From: JACVRW01 sp963751835
Lineage (GTDB): Bacteria; Actinomycetota; Thermoleophilia; Solirubrobacterales; Thermoleophilaceae
Length of the DNA stretch: 64,000 bases
Direction: 5' to 3'
NCBI GenBank assembly: GCA_963751835.1
Contig: CAVVWD010000013.1
Coordinates: 29,438-93,437 of the forward strand
The notes under the pieces were generated by a model, which saw only the letters and a list, made by a program, of their open reading frames with translations, had not been told where the DNA came from and did not search any database. Position 1 is the first letter of the stretch, and each line of letters opens with the position of its first letter. The position numbers were made by a program, and so were the translations under genes. Positions 7,843-16,024 of the stretch are shown here, piece after piece.

Positions 7843-8910
7843 GTGCGAATCGCCACGATCATCGGAAACCGGCCCCAGTTCGTGAAGGCCGCCGCGGTCT
7901 CTCGCAGGCTGCGCCAGGACTTCGACGAGCTGATCATCCACACCGGCCAGCACTACGACGACGAGCTCTCGCGGGTCTTCTTCGAGGAGCTGGACGTGCC
8001 GCGTCCCGAGCGGGAGCTGGGCGCCGGGACGGGCTCCAACACCGCGCAGACGGCGCGCATCCTCGCTGCGCTCGAGCCGGTCCTGGCTGAGGTCCGTCCG
8101 GTGTTGGCGCTCGTCTACGGGGACACGAACTCGACGCTGGCGGGCGCCCTGGCGGCCGCCCAGGCCGACATCCCGGTGGGGCACGTGGAGGCGGGTATGC
8201 GCTCGTTCGACCGCACGATGCCCGAGGAGCTCAACCGCGTGCTCACAGACCACGCGAGCGATCTTCTCCTCTGCTCGACCGAGACCGCGCTCGAGAACCT
8301 CGAGCGCGAGGGGGCCCGCGGCGAGGCTCACCTGGTCGGCGACGTGATGGCCGACGTCTCGCTCGCCTTCCGCGACATCGCCGAGGAGCGCTCGGCCATC
8401 CTTGCCGACCTGGGGCTCGACGCGGGTGCGTACCTGGTGGTCACGGCCCACCGGGCCGGCAACGTCGACCCGCCGGAGCGGCTGAAGGCGCTCGTCAAGC
8501 TGCTGGAGCGGCTCCCGCCGCCTGTCGTCTTTCCGGTGCACCCCCGCACACACGCGCGCCTCGAGGCCGCCGGGCTGACCGAGCGGCTGGCCGGCCTCCA
8601 CCTGGTTCCGCCTCTCGGCTACCTGGACTTCCTGAAGCTCGTCCGCCACTCCCGTGCGCTGCTGACCGACTCGGGAGGCGTGCAGAAGGAGGCCTACCTC
8701 CTCGGTGTTCCATGCGTGACGTTGCGTGACCGCACCGAGTGGATCGAGACCGTCGAGGCCGGCTGGAACGTGTTGGTCGACCTGGATGCCGACGCCGCTC
8801 TCAGGGCGCTCGAGCGCCAGCCGCCCTCCGAGCGCCCCGACTTGTACGGCGGCGGCCACGCTGCAGAGCGGGTTGCCGAGGTCCTCTCTGCCTACACTGC
8901 GCGCCTATGA
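7843..8910 (+). CDS. wecB: UDP-N-acetylglucosamine 2-epimerase, non-hydrolysing
   Basis: Interconverts UDP-GlcNAc and UDP-ManNAc for surface glycan synthesis. 355 residues, the usual length. Motifs: 'IIGNRPQFVKAAAVSR' at the N-terminus, 'HTGQHYDD', 'VYGDTNSTLAGALAA', 'VGHVEAGMRSFDRTMPEELNR' (conserved Asp/Glu/Arg of the active site), 'TAHRAGNVD' and 'LLTDSGGVQKEA' (UDP-binding C-terminal domain). The start is GTG at 7843. The next gene overlaps by ATGA, so they form an operon with the dehydrogenase and acyltransferase. UDP-ManNAcA or a related amino-sugar acid is the likely output. Confidence 0.93.
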   Translation: MRIATIIGNRPQFVKAAAVSRRLRQDFDELIIHTGQHYDDELSRVFFEELDVPRPERELGAGTGSNTAQTARILAALEPVLAEVRPVLALVYGDTNSTLAGALAAAQADIPVGHVEAGMRSFDRTMPEELNRVLTDHASDLLLCSTETALENLEREGARGEAHLVGDVMADVSLAFRDIAEERSAILADLGLDAGAYLVVTAHRAGNVDPPERLKALVKLLERLPPPVVFPVHPRTHARLEAAGLTERLAGLHLVPPLGYLDFLKLVRHSRALLTDSGGVQKEAYLLGVPCVTLRDRTEWIETVEAGWNVLVDLDADAALRALERQPPSERPDLYGGGHAAERVAEVLSAYTARL

Positions 8911-10142
8911 GAGTCGGGGTAATCGGGCTGGGTTACGTCGGCCTGCCGCTGGTGGTGGCGTTCTGCGAGGAGGGCCACGAGGTCAGGGGCGTCGACACCG
9001 ACGCGCGCGTCGTCGAGGCGCTCGCGGCGGGCCGTTCACACATCGAGGACGTGTCCGACGAGGCGCTCGCCGGCGTGGCCGACCGCTTCCAGCCCACGAC
9101 CCGCTACGCGGACCTCGCGCAGACGGAGGCCGTGATCGTGGCCGTCCCCACGCCGCTGACACGGAACCGCGAGCCTGACCTCGGGCCGCTCGTCGCGAGC
9201 GGGATCTCCCTGGCCGAGGTGCTCCAGGCCGGACAGCTCGTCGTGCTGGAGTCGACGACCTACCCGGGCACGCTCCGCGAGCGTTTCGTGCCACTGCTCG
9301 AGGAGTCGGGCCTCGCGGCCGGGCGCGACTTCTTCGCGGCGTTCTCACCCGAGAGGATCGACCCCGGGCGCACCGACTACACGATGCGCAACACGCCGAA
9401 GGTCATCGGCGGGCTCACGCCCGAGTGCCTGCGGCGCGCGACGGAGCTCTACGAGACCGTCTGCGACGAGATCGTCCCGGTCTCCACGCCCGAGGCGGCG
9501 GAGCTCACGAAGCTGCTCGAGAATATCTTCCGCTCGGTCAATATCGCGCTCGTGAACGAGCTGGCGGTCTTATGCGACCGGATGGACATCGACGTCTGGG
9601 AGGTCGTGGATGCGGCGGCCACGAAGCCCTACGGATTCATGTCGTTCAAGCCGGGGCCGGGGATGGGCGGCCACTGCCTGCCGGTCGATCCGTTCTACCT
9701 CGCCTGGCGGGCGCGCGAGTTCGACATGCAGACGGAGTTCGTCGAGCTCGCCGGTGAGGTCAACCAGGCCATGCCGTACTTCTGCGTCGAGCGGATCTCG
9801 CGCGCGCTCAACGACCACTCGAAGTCGGTGCGCGGATCGCGGATCGCGATCTTCGGCGTGTCCTACAAGCCCGGGGTCGCGGACCTGCGCGAGTCGCCGG
9901 CGCTGCGCATCATGCGGATATTGCGCGAGCGTGGCGCGGAGCTCGCCTACCACGATGACTTCGTGCCCGAGCTGCCCGATTTCGGCCTTGGCTCCGAGTG
10001 GCCCGAGGACGCGGACTGCACCGTCATCGTGACCGCTCATCCGGGGCTCGACCTCGAGCGGATCGTGCGCGAGTCGCGGCTCGTGGTCGACTTCCGCGGT
10101 GTCACGCGCGGCATCTCGGCCGCGAACCTCGTGCGGCTGTGA
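8907..10142 (+). CDS. UDP-N-acetyl-hexosamine 6-dehydrogenase (WecC/WbpA type)
   Basis: NAD-dependent oxidation of a UDP-sugar C6 to the uronic acid. About 411 residues from the ATG at 8907. N-terminal Rossmann motif 'GVIGLGYVGLPL', then 'STTYPGT' and 'FSPERIDPGR', and the catalytic Cys in 'GPGMGGHCLPVDPFYLAW'. The C-terminal UDP-binding domain includes 'GVSYKPGVADLRESPAL'. The GGHC-PVDP-YL-W pattern is more like WbpA/WecC enzymes acting on UDP-GlcNAc or UDP-ManNAc than like UDP-glucose dehydrogenase, and the wecB gene just upstream (4-bp overlap) supports UDP-ManNAc. The exact substrate is inferred. Confidence 0.9.
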   Translation: MRVGVIGLGYVGLPLVVAFCEEGHEVRGVDTDARVVEALAAGRSHIEDVSDEALAGVADRFQPTTRYADLAQTEAVIVAVPTPLTRNREPDLGPLVASGISLAEVLQAGQLVVLESTTYPGTLRERFVPLLEESGLAAGRDFFAAFSPERIDPGRTDYTMRNTPKVIGGLTPECLRRATELYETVCDEIVPVSTPEAAELTKLLENIFRSVNIALVNELAVLCDRMDIDVWEVVDAAATKPYGFMSFKPGPGMGGHCLPVDPFYLAWRAREFDMQTEFVELAGEVNQAMPYFCVERISRALNDHSKSVRGSRIAIFGVSYKPGVADLRESPALRIMRILRERGAELAYHDDFVPELPDFGLGSEWPEDADCTVIVTAHPGLDLERIVRESRLVVDFRGVTRGISAANLVRL

Positions 10143-10855
10143 GCCCCGGGCTCTCTCCGTCCGAGCGAGCCCCCGGCCTGCTGCTCGGCGAGGGGGTCGA
10201 GCTTCCCGACAGCGTCGAGCTCGGCGGGCATGTGGTCGTCCATGCCGGGACGGTGATCGGAGCGGGTGCGCGGCTCCAGGACGGCTGCGTCGTGGGTAAG
10301 CCCCCGGCGCTGGGGCGGCAGTCGAGCGCGGCCGGGCGCGAATCGCCTCCGCCCGCTGTCGTCGGAGCCGGCGCCACCGTGGGAGCCGGAGCGGTGGTGG
10401 TGGCGGGAGCGCGGATCGGCGATCGCTGTGTGGTCGCCGACCAGGCCCACGTGCGCGAGCGCGCGGAGATCGGCGCGGAGACGGTCGTCGGGCGTGCCGC
10501 CTCGGTCGAGAACGATGTGCGCGTGGGCGAGCGTGTGAGGATGCAGACCGGCGCCTACGTCACGGCCTGGTCGCTCGTCGAGGACGACGTGTTCATCGCG
10601 CCCGGCGTGATGCTCACCAACGATCCCACCGCGGGGCGCCGGGAGCACGGCGTCGAGCTGCGCGGCGGGGTGCTCAGGCGCGCCTGCCGCATCGGGGCTC
10701 GCGCGGTGCTGCTGCCCGGGGTGGAGATCGGCGAGGAGGCCTTCGTCGGCGCCGGGTCCGTGGTCACCCGTGACGTCGCTCCGGGGATGCTCGTGATGGG
10801 AGCGCCCGCCAGGCCGGTGCGAGACGTGCCGGACGAGGAGCGCCTGCCCGCATGA
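10139..10855 (+). CDS. Left-handed beta-helix acyltransferase
   Basis: About 238 residues from a GTG at 10139 that overlaps the dehydrogenase stop as GTGA. It carries repeated hexapeptide motifs of the LbetaH fold ('VVVHAGTVIGAGARLQDGC', 'VVGAGATVGAGAVVVAGARI', 'GEEAFVGAGSVVTRDVAPG'). The C-terminal 'VMGAPARPVRDV' is typical of sugar O- or N-acetyltransferases such as WbpD/WlbB. In this operon it probably acylates an amino-sugar nucleotide. No adjacent aminotransferase for a 3-amino sugar is present, so the acceptor is uncertain. Confidence 0.82.
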   Translation: MSPGLSPSERAPGLLLGEGVELPDSVELGGHVVVHAGTVIGAGARLQDGCVVGKPPALGRQSSAAGRESPPPAVVGAGATVGAGAVVVAGARIGDRCVVADQAHVRERAEIGAETVVGRAASVENDVRVGERVRMQTGAYVTAWSLVEDDVFIAPGVMLTNDPTAGRREHGVELRGGVLRRACRIGARAVLLPGVEIGEEAFVGAGSVVTRDVAPGMLVMGAPARPVRDVPDEERLPA

Positions 10856-11505
10856 GGCTGCGCCGCCGGCGCTCGCTCGCCCCGGGTCGCGGGACGCTGG
10901 TGCTAGGCGCCCTCGCTACGGCGACGTTCGGGGCGGTCGTCGTCGCGGAGGTCGGCCGCGTATGGAGGCGCGGCAGCGCGCCGCTGCCTCAGGAGACGGA
11001 CGATCTTCTGCTGGCCGCCGAGGAGGCGGTGGTGGAGACGGCCGAGGTGGCACGGGTCGGCTACCGCGAGGTGTCGACGCGCGAGAACGCGACCTTCAAC
11101 CTGCTGACCTCGTTCGCCACGACGTTCCTCATCGTCCGCTCGATCACTTACGGGCTGCGGGCGCGCCCGACGGTCGGGCCGTTTCGCAGCCTGCGTTTCG
11201 GCCGCCGCCACATCCACCACTTCGTGCCGGGAATAGTGCTCGCCTTCGCCGCCGGAGCGGCAGCGATCCTCACCCGCGACGAGGACCTCGAGCCGGTGCT
11301 GGCGGTGCCGTTCGGCATCGGGATGGGGCTCACGCTCGACGAGTCGGCGTTGCTGCTGGAGCTCGAGGACGTCTACTGGAGCCGCGAAGGTCTCCTCAGC
11401 GTGCAGATCACGCTCGCCGTGATGGCGCTCCTCGGGGCGCTGGCGCTGGGCCTGCGCTTCCTGCGGCGCGGCGAAGAGCTGGTGCTGGAGTCGCCGGCGG
11501 AGTGA
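10852..11505 (+). CDS. Integral membrane protein of unknown function
   Basis: 217 residues, starting with ATG in an ATGA overlap with the acyltransferase stop. Roughly five hydrophobic segments are visible: residues about 15-33 after a basic start, 85-100, 120-142, 150-165 and 180-202. A His-rich element 'RRHIHHFVPGI' at about residue 120 sits at a membrane boundary and could bind metal, but this is speculation. I do not recognise the family. The translational coupling suggests it works with the sugar-nucleotide enzymes upstream, for example in export or modification of the glycan. Confidence 0.75.
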   Translation: MRLRRRRSLAPGRGTLVLGALATATFGAVVVAEVGRVWRRGSAPLPQETDDLLLAAEEAVVETAEVARVGYREVSTRENATFNLLTSFATTFLIVRSITYGLRARPTVGPFRSLRFGRRHIHHFVPGIVLAFAAGAAAILTRDEDLEPVLAVPFGIGMGLTLDESALLLELEDVYWSREGLLSVQITLAVMALLGALALGLRFLRRGEELVLESPAE

Positions 11506-11518
11506 TTTGATTCCGCAC

Positions 11519-12172
11519 ATGGAAAGCGGACCGCCCTCGCGAGACGCGCCACGAGAGCCTGGCCCAGCGCCGGCCACGGGCCCACAGGCACCGGCACCCC
11601 AAGACCCGTCGACCCTCCCCAAGGCGCCGCCCGCTCCCGAGGCCCCGCCGGGATACCTGGGGCCGGTTCCGCCCGGCGGCTGGGAGCATCCGATCGCCCA
11701 GCCGCACGCCTGGGCCGGCACGCCGCTCGCGAGCTGGTGGAGCCGGGTGGCGGCGCAGCTTATCGACGGGCTGATCCTGACAGTCCCGGTGATCGTGATC
11801 ATCGTGCTCGTGGTGGTGGTCGCGGCCGGCAGCGAAGTCGGCGCAGTCGTAACCGGCATCATCGGGTCGTTCGCGTACGTCCTCGCCGCGTTGTTCTACG
11901 CGCCGGTCCTGATGAAGCGCGCCGGCGGCCAGAACGGGCAGACATGGGGCATGCAGGCCCTTCGCATCCGCGTGGTGCACGACACGGGCGAACCGGTGGA
12001 CTTCGGCTACGCCATGCTGCGCGAGGTCGTCGTCAAGTGGTTCCTGTTCAACTTCATCGGCGGCTTCTTCTTCTCGATCCCGACGATCGTCAACTACCTG
12101 TGGCCGCTGTGGGACGACGAGAACCGCTGTCTGCACGACATGATCGTGAAGAGCCACGTCGTACGGGCTTAG
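11519..12172 (+). CDS. RDD-family membrane protein
   Basis: About 217 residues. A Pro/Ala-rich cytosolic N-terminus (about 55 residues) is followed by an RDD domain: 'WWSRVAAQLIDGLIL' (Arg and Asp of the signature), then paired helices 'VIVIIVLVVVVAAG' and 'IIGSFAYVLAALFYAPVLM', and the conserved 'NGQTWGMQALRIRVV' loop. It ends with 'DDENRCLHDMIVKSHVV', close to the family signature 'LHD..a.T.Vv'. I prefer ATG 11519 to TTG 11507. Function in this family is poorly defined. The gene is convergent with purA. Confidence 0.82.
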   Translation: MESGPPSRDAPREPGPAPATGPQAPAPQDPSTLPKAPPAPEAPPGYLGPVPPGGWEHPIAQPHAWAGTPLASWWSRVAAQLIDGLILTVPVIVIIVLVVVVAAGSEVGAVVTGIIGSFAYVLAALFYAPVLMKRAGGQNGQTWGMQALRIRVVHDTGEPVDFGYAMLREVVVKWFLFNFIGGFFFSIPTIVNYLWPLWDDENRCLHDMIVKSHVVRA

Positions 12173-12190
12173 CCGAAGCCCGCGCGCGCG

Positions 12191-13498
12191 TCAGGCCGCC
12201 GCCGGGCGAACGCGCTCGGCCGCGCCGGTCCAGATCATCTCGTCGCGGCCCGGGCCCACTCCGATCATCACGATCGGGATGCCGAGGAAGTCCGAGACGT
12301 AGTCCAGATACGCGCGCGCGTTCGCCGGCAGGTCTTCGATCGAGCGCACGCCGGAGATGTCCTCGTCCCAGCCGGGCAGGGATACGTAGTCGCCGTGGGC
12401 CCTGTGCAGGATCGTCTGGTGGTACGGGAACTCGTCGAAGGTGGCCCCCTCGGGACCCAGGTAGCGCACCGCAACGTTCAGCGGGTCGATGCCCGTGAGC
12501 ACGTCGAGCTTCGTCACGATCAGCCCGGTCAGGCCGTTGACGCGCGTGGCGTAGCGGAGCGCCACGAGGTCGAGCCAGCCCGTGCGCCTGGGGCGGCCGG
12601 TGGTGGTGCCGAACTCGTGGCCTACATCGCGGATGCTCTCGCCGAGTGCGTCGTCGAGCTCGGTCGGAAACGGGCCCGCGCCCACGCGTGTGGCGTACGC
12701 CTTGGCGATGCCCCAGACCTCGTCGATCGAGCTCGGGCCGACGCCGGCGCCCGCGCAGGCCGATCCGGCGACTACGTTCGAGGAGGTCACGAACGGGTAG
12801 GTGCCGTGGTCGATGTCGAGCAGTGTGCCCTGGGCGCCCTCGAACAGGACCAGGCCGCCGTCGTCGATCACGCGCCAAGCGATCGGCGCGGTGTCGGCGA
12901 TGTAGGACTCGAGCCGGTGTCCGAGGATGCGGTAGTCCTCGGTCATCGTGTGTAGGTCGAGCTCGGGCTCCTTGGCATAGGGCCGCAGCATCAGCCGCTT
13001 GGGCTCCATCGCGGCGTAGATCTTCTTCCGCAGGATCTTCTCGTCAAGGAGGTCCTGCACGCGGATGCCGAGGCGGGACGCCTTGTCGGCGTAGCAGGGC
13101 CCGATGCCCCGCCGGGTCGTGCCGATCTGGAGCTTGCCGAGCTTGGCCTCGCCCTCCTGGTCGAGCAGTTTGTGGTACGGCATGATCAGGTGGGCGTTGG
13201 CCGAGATGCGCAGCCCGCCGATGTCGATCCGCCGGCGGCGCAGCTCGTCGATCTCCGCGGTCAGGACCTTGGGGTCCACGACCACGCCGTTTCCGATCGC
13301 GCAGAGCTTGCCGGGGTAGAGGATCCCGGACGGGATCAGGTGGAACTTGAACGTCTCCCCGTCGCGAACGATCGTGTGCCCTGCGTTGTTGCCGCCCTGG
13401 AAGCGGATCACGAGATCGGCCTGCTCGGCGAGCAGGTCCACGACCTTCCCTTTCCCCTCATCGCCCCACTGGGCGCCGACGATCACCAGTCCCGGCAT
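12191..13498 (-). CDS. purA: Adenylosuccinate synthetase
   Basis: Condenses IMP and aspartate with GTP hydrolysis, the first committed step to AMP. 435 residues with the complete signature set: 'IVGAQWGDEGKGKVVD' (GTP loop and catalytic Asp), 'GGNNAGHTIV' (catalytic His), 'GTTRRGIGPCYADK', 'LFEGAQGTLLDIDHGTYPFVTSS' and 'TTGRPRRTGWLDL'. The C-terminal guanine-binding Lys-x-Asp is in 'IVTKLDVLTG'. It lies downstream of dnaB and the helicase-loader-like gene on the minus strand, 42 bp after the latter's partner start region, in an arrangement common in actinobacteria. Confidence 0.97.
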   Translation of the reverse strand: MPGLVIVGAQWGDEGKGKVVDLLAEQADLVIRFQGGNNAGHTIVRDGETFKFHLIPSGILYPGKLCAIGNGVVVDPKVLTAEIDELRRRRIDIGGLRISANAHLIMPYHKLLDQEGEAKLGKLQIGTTRRGIGPCYADKASRLGIRVQDLLDEKILRKKIYAAMEPKRLMLRPYAKEPELDLHTMTEDYRILGHRLESYIADTAPIAWRVIDDGGLVLFEGAQGTLLDIDHGTYPFVTSSNVVAGSACAGAGVGPSSIDEVWGIAKAYATRVGAGPFPTELDDALGESIRDVGHEFGTTTGRPRRTGWLDLVALRYATRVNGLTGLIVTKLDVLTGIDPLNVAVRYLGPEGATFDEFPYHQTILHRAHGDYVSLPGWDEDISGVRSIEDLPANARAYLDYVSDFLGIPIVMIGVGPGRDEMIWTGAAERVRPAAA

Positions 13499-13540
13499 CG
13501 CGGTCGAGTCTAGATGGGACGTGCGCGCGGGCTCCCGCCG

Positions 13541-14434
13541 CTAGGCGCCCTGTGCCGCCATGCGGAGATCCGGGCCGTGGATCGGAATCGGGTCGTCGCA
13601 GATCTCCATCAGCCGCGACACGGTCCGTGAGCCGAGCTGCTTGCGCAGCCGGACGATCGGGTCAAGCTCGGCCGCTATCTCCCGCCCGGCGACCTCTCCG
13701 ACAACACGCTCGAGCCGCTCGATGATCGTGCGCAGATCGTCGAGATCGCGCCCGTCCACGCGCCCGCCGCTGACCGCGTCGCGGAGATCGCGGGCGCTCG
13801 CCTGCAGCATCCGGCCGGGAGCGTCCGGATCGGGATCCGGCAGGTTCGTGGTCACCACGATCGAGTGGCGATCCTGCCAGCGCTCGTTGACTATCGAGTA
13901 GAGCTGCTCGAGCACCCACTCGGTCTGCTTCTCGGCACCGAGGTCGTCGAGCACGAGCACGTCGACCGAGCAGAGCTTGTGGAAGAACGCCAGGTAGTTG
14001 TCGTCGGCGTCGCGGTCGAAGGTGCGCTTGATCTTCGCCAGCAGAAGGGGGACCGGGAAGACGGCGTAGGAGCGCCCGGCGTCCTTGGCCGCCTTGGCCA
14101 CGAGGATCGCGAGCGAGGTCTTGCCGGTCCCGACCGGGCCGTCGAACCAGAGGCCGCTTCCGGCGTCGAGGTTGTCCTCGATCGAGCGCACGAACGCCCG
14201 CACGCGCCGCAGCACGATCGGGTCGAGCGACACGATCGGCTCGCGCTCGAACGAGACCTCGAGAAAGCGCCGCCCGATGCCGGTGCCGATGCCGCCGCTG
14301 ATCTGTCGCCGGATGCGCTGGTCGCGGCAGCGGCACGGCCTGGCCTGGTTCGTCTGCTCGTCGACGATCCAGGTGGATCCGTCGCATTCCCCGAACGGGC
14401 ACGAGCGCTCCTCGAAGCCGACCGGCTCGAGCAT
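13541..14434 (-). CDS. DnaC/DnaI-like AAA+ ATPase, putative helicase loader
   Basis: 297 residues. The N-terminus carries four cysteines in a Cys-x4-Cys...Cys-x-Cys layout (C12, C17, C34, C36) resembling a small zinc site. The AAA+ core follows: Walker A 'GPVGTGKTSLAIL' at about residue 100, Walker B 'VDVLVLDDLGAEKQT', sensor region 'SIVVTTNLP'. This matches the DnaC/DnaI/IstB-like group. The ATG start overlaps the dnaB stop (ATGA), so it is translationally coupled to the replicative helicase, which supports a loader role. The C-terminal part (about residues 215-297) is longer than in the E. coli protein. IstB is unlikely because no transposase gene is nearby. Confidence 0.85.
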   Translation of the reverse strand: MLEPVGFEERSCPFGECDGSTWIVDEQTNQARPCRCRDQRIRRQISGGIGTGIGRRFLEVSFEREPIVSLDPIVLRRVRAFVRSIEDNLDAGSGLWFDGPVGTGKTSLAILVAKAAKDAGRSYAVFPVPLLLAKIKRTFDRDADDNYLAFFHKLCSVDVLVLDDLGAEKQTEWVLEQLYSIVNERWQDRHSIVVTTNLPDPDPDAPGRMLQASARDLRDAVSGGRVDGRDLDDLRTIIERLERVVGEVAGREIAAELDPIVRLRKQLGSRTVSRLMEICDDPIPIHGPDLRMAAQGA

Positions 14435-15870
14435 CAGCCGTCACCCGAGCGTGCCGGCGGCGCATCGACGCCGCGCTCGCGATACATGCTGCTGAAACGG
14501 GGGTAGCGGGGCTGGAAGGTGAGCGTGACCTCCCCGACGGGCCCGTTGCGGTGCTTGGCGAAGATGATGTCCGCCTCGCCGAGCCGCTCGGACTCCCGGT
14601 TGTAGTACTCGTCGCGGAAGACGAACATCACGACGTCCGAGTCCTGTTCGACCTGCCCCGACTCACGCAGGTCGGACAGCATCGGGATTGGAGGATTGCG
14701 GGACTCGACCGCACGCGAGAGCTGCGATACGGCGATCACCGGGATCGCGAGCTCGCGGGCCAGGATCTTCAGGCCACGGCTGATCTGCCCGACCTGCTCG
14801 ACCCGGCTGTCGGCGCGCCCGTCGGGGCGGATCAGCTGGAGATAGTCGACGATCAGCAGGCCCAAGCCGTTGGGGCTGCGCGCGTGCAGGCGCCGGGCCT
14901 TGGCGCGCATCTCGAGCACGCTGATGTCGCTCGAGTCATCGATGTAGATCGGCGCCCGGGCCAGCTTCTCGACCGCCCTCAGGACCTTGGGCCAGCGGTC
15001 GGATTTCACCCGGCCCTTGCGAAGCTCGTCGCTCGAGACCTTGGCCTGTGACGCGATGAAGCGATGCGCGAGCTCGGTCTCCGACATCTCCAGCGAGAAC
15101 AGGGCGACGGGCCGGCCGTGCTCGATGGCGGCATTCTCCACGATGTTGGTAGCCAGGGTGGATTTTCCCATCGATGGTCTCGCGGCCAGCACGATCAGGT
15201 TGCCGGGCTGGAAGCCGCCGGTCAGGTCGTCGATGTCCTGGAAGCCGCTCGGGGTGCCGGTCAGGCCTACGTCGCTGCGCGAGAGCTCCTCGAGCTTGTC
15301 GATCTCCTCGTGGAGGACGGCCTCGATCGTCTTCATCTCGGACATCCCGCCGTCGTGTCCGATCTTGAAGAGGATCGATTCGGCCCGCTCGATCAGCTCG
15401 CGGGCATCGCCGCGGTGAGCGACCACGTCGTCCTGGATCTGGCGCGTGGTGACCAGGATGCTGCGCAGCAGCGCGTGCTCCTTGACGATCCGTGCGTAGT
15501 CGAGCACCGCCCCCAGCGCCGGCACGACCGCGGGCAGCGACTTGACGTACGACTCGCCCCCGGCCTTCTCGAGCTCGTCCGCGCGCCGCAGCTCCTCCGA
15601 GACCGTCAGCGCGTCCACGGCCTCCGGCTCCGCCTTCTCCTTGAGCCGGATCATCGCGCCGAAGATCAGCTGGTGCCGGGGCCGGTAGAAGTCCGCGGGC
15701 CGCAGCCCGACCTCGAGCAGCACCCCGTCGAGCGCCTGCTCGGTCAGCAGGATGGCGCCGAGGACGGAAGCCTCGGCCTCCTCGTTGTGAGGGGGAACGC
15801 CGTTTCCGGCGGCCTCAGGCGGGGCCGAGATCGCCACCGAGGTAGCCCGTTCTGTCCAGGGCGCGCGCAT
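14434..15870 (-). CDS. dnaB: Replicative DNA helicase DnaB
   Basis: Hexameric 5'-3' helicase of the replication fork. 478 residues. The N-terminal domain has 'PPHNEEAEASVLGAILL'; the RecA-like C-terminal domain has Walker A 'AARPSMGKSTLATNI', 'FSLEMSETELAHR', Walker B region 'LLIVDYLQLI', 'AVSQLSRAVESR' and 'LSDLRESGQVEQDSDVV'. No intein interrupts the P-loop. The start at 15870 gives about 25 unconserved residues before the family core, so a later start is possible. rplI lies upstream across a 148-bp gap filled by a large inverted repeat, and the loader-like ATPase overlaps its stop. Confidence 0.97.
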   Translation of the reverse strand: MRAPWTERATSVAISAPPEAAGNGVPPHNEEAEASVLGAILLTEQALDGVLLEVGLRPADFYRPRHQLIFGAMIRLKEKAEPEAVDALTVSEELRRADELEKAGGESYVKSLPAVVPALGAVLDYARIVKEHALLRSILVTTRQIQDDVVAHRGDARELIERAESILFKIGHDGGMSEMKTIEAVLHEEIDKLEELSRSDVGLTGTPSGFQDIDDLTGGFQPGNLIVLAARPSMGKSTLATNIVENAAIEHGRPVALFSLEMSETELAHRFIASQAKVSSDELRKGRVKSDRWPKVLRAVEKLARAPIYIDDSSDISVLEMRAKARRLHARSPNGLGLLIVDYLQLIRPDGRADSRVEQVGQISRGLKILARELAIPVIAVSQLSRAVESRNPPIPMLSDLRESGQVEQDSDVVMFVFRDEYYNRESERLGEADIIFAKHRNGPVGEVTLTFQPRYPRFSSMYRERGVDAPPARSGDG

Positions 15871-15901
15871 GACGTCTCAGGGCGCGATGCTCATCGGCGT
15901 T

Positions 15902-16024
15902 GCATAGGTCCTCAGGGCGCGAGGGGCCCGCCTGCCAAGGAAGCAGGGGTGAAGGCGTGCTCAGCACGCCGAACCCCGATGACGCGGGCAGGCGATGCCC
16001 CGCAGCGTCACTGAGGACCTATGC
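15902..16024 (-). repeat. 123-nt nested inverted repeat between rplI and dnaB
   Basis: Perfect 14-bp terminal inverted repeats, GCATAGGTCCTCAG at 15902-15915 and its complement at 16011-16024. Inside them lie GGGGC/GCCCC (15923-15927 with 15997-16001), CGCCTGCC/GGCAGGCG (15929-15936 with 15987-15994), GGGGT/ACCCC (15946-15950 with 15973-15977) and GGCGTGC/GCACGCC (15954-15960 with 15964-15970) closing a 3-nt loop. All pairs are nested, so the transcript can form one long hairpin. The rplI stop codon lies inside the outer repeat. There is no U tract, so it is not an ordinary terminator. It could be a structured leader for dnaB, an RNA processing site, or a small MITE-like element. Confidence 0.85.

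Noticed and set aside
13541..15870. IstAB-type transposon because of the IstB-like ATPase
   Set aside because: No transposase or terminal repeats; the partner is dnaB.
15902..16024. Ordinary Rho-independent terminator after rplI
   Set aside because: The stem is too long and nested, includes the stop codon, and has no U run.
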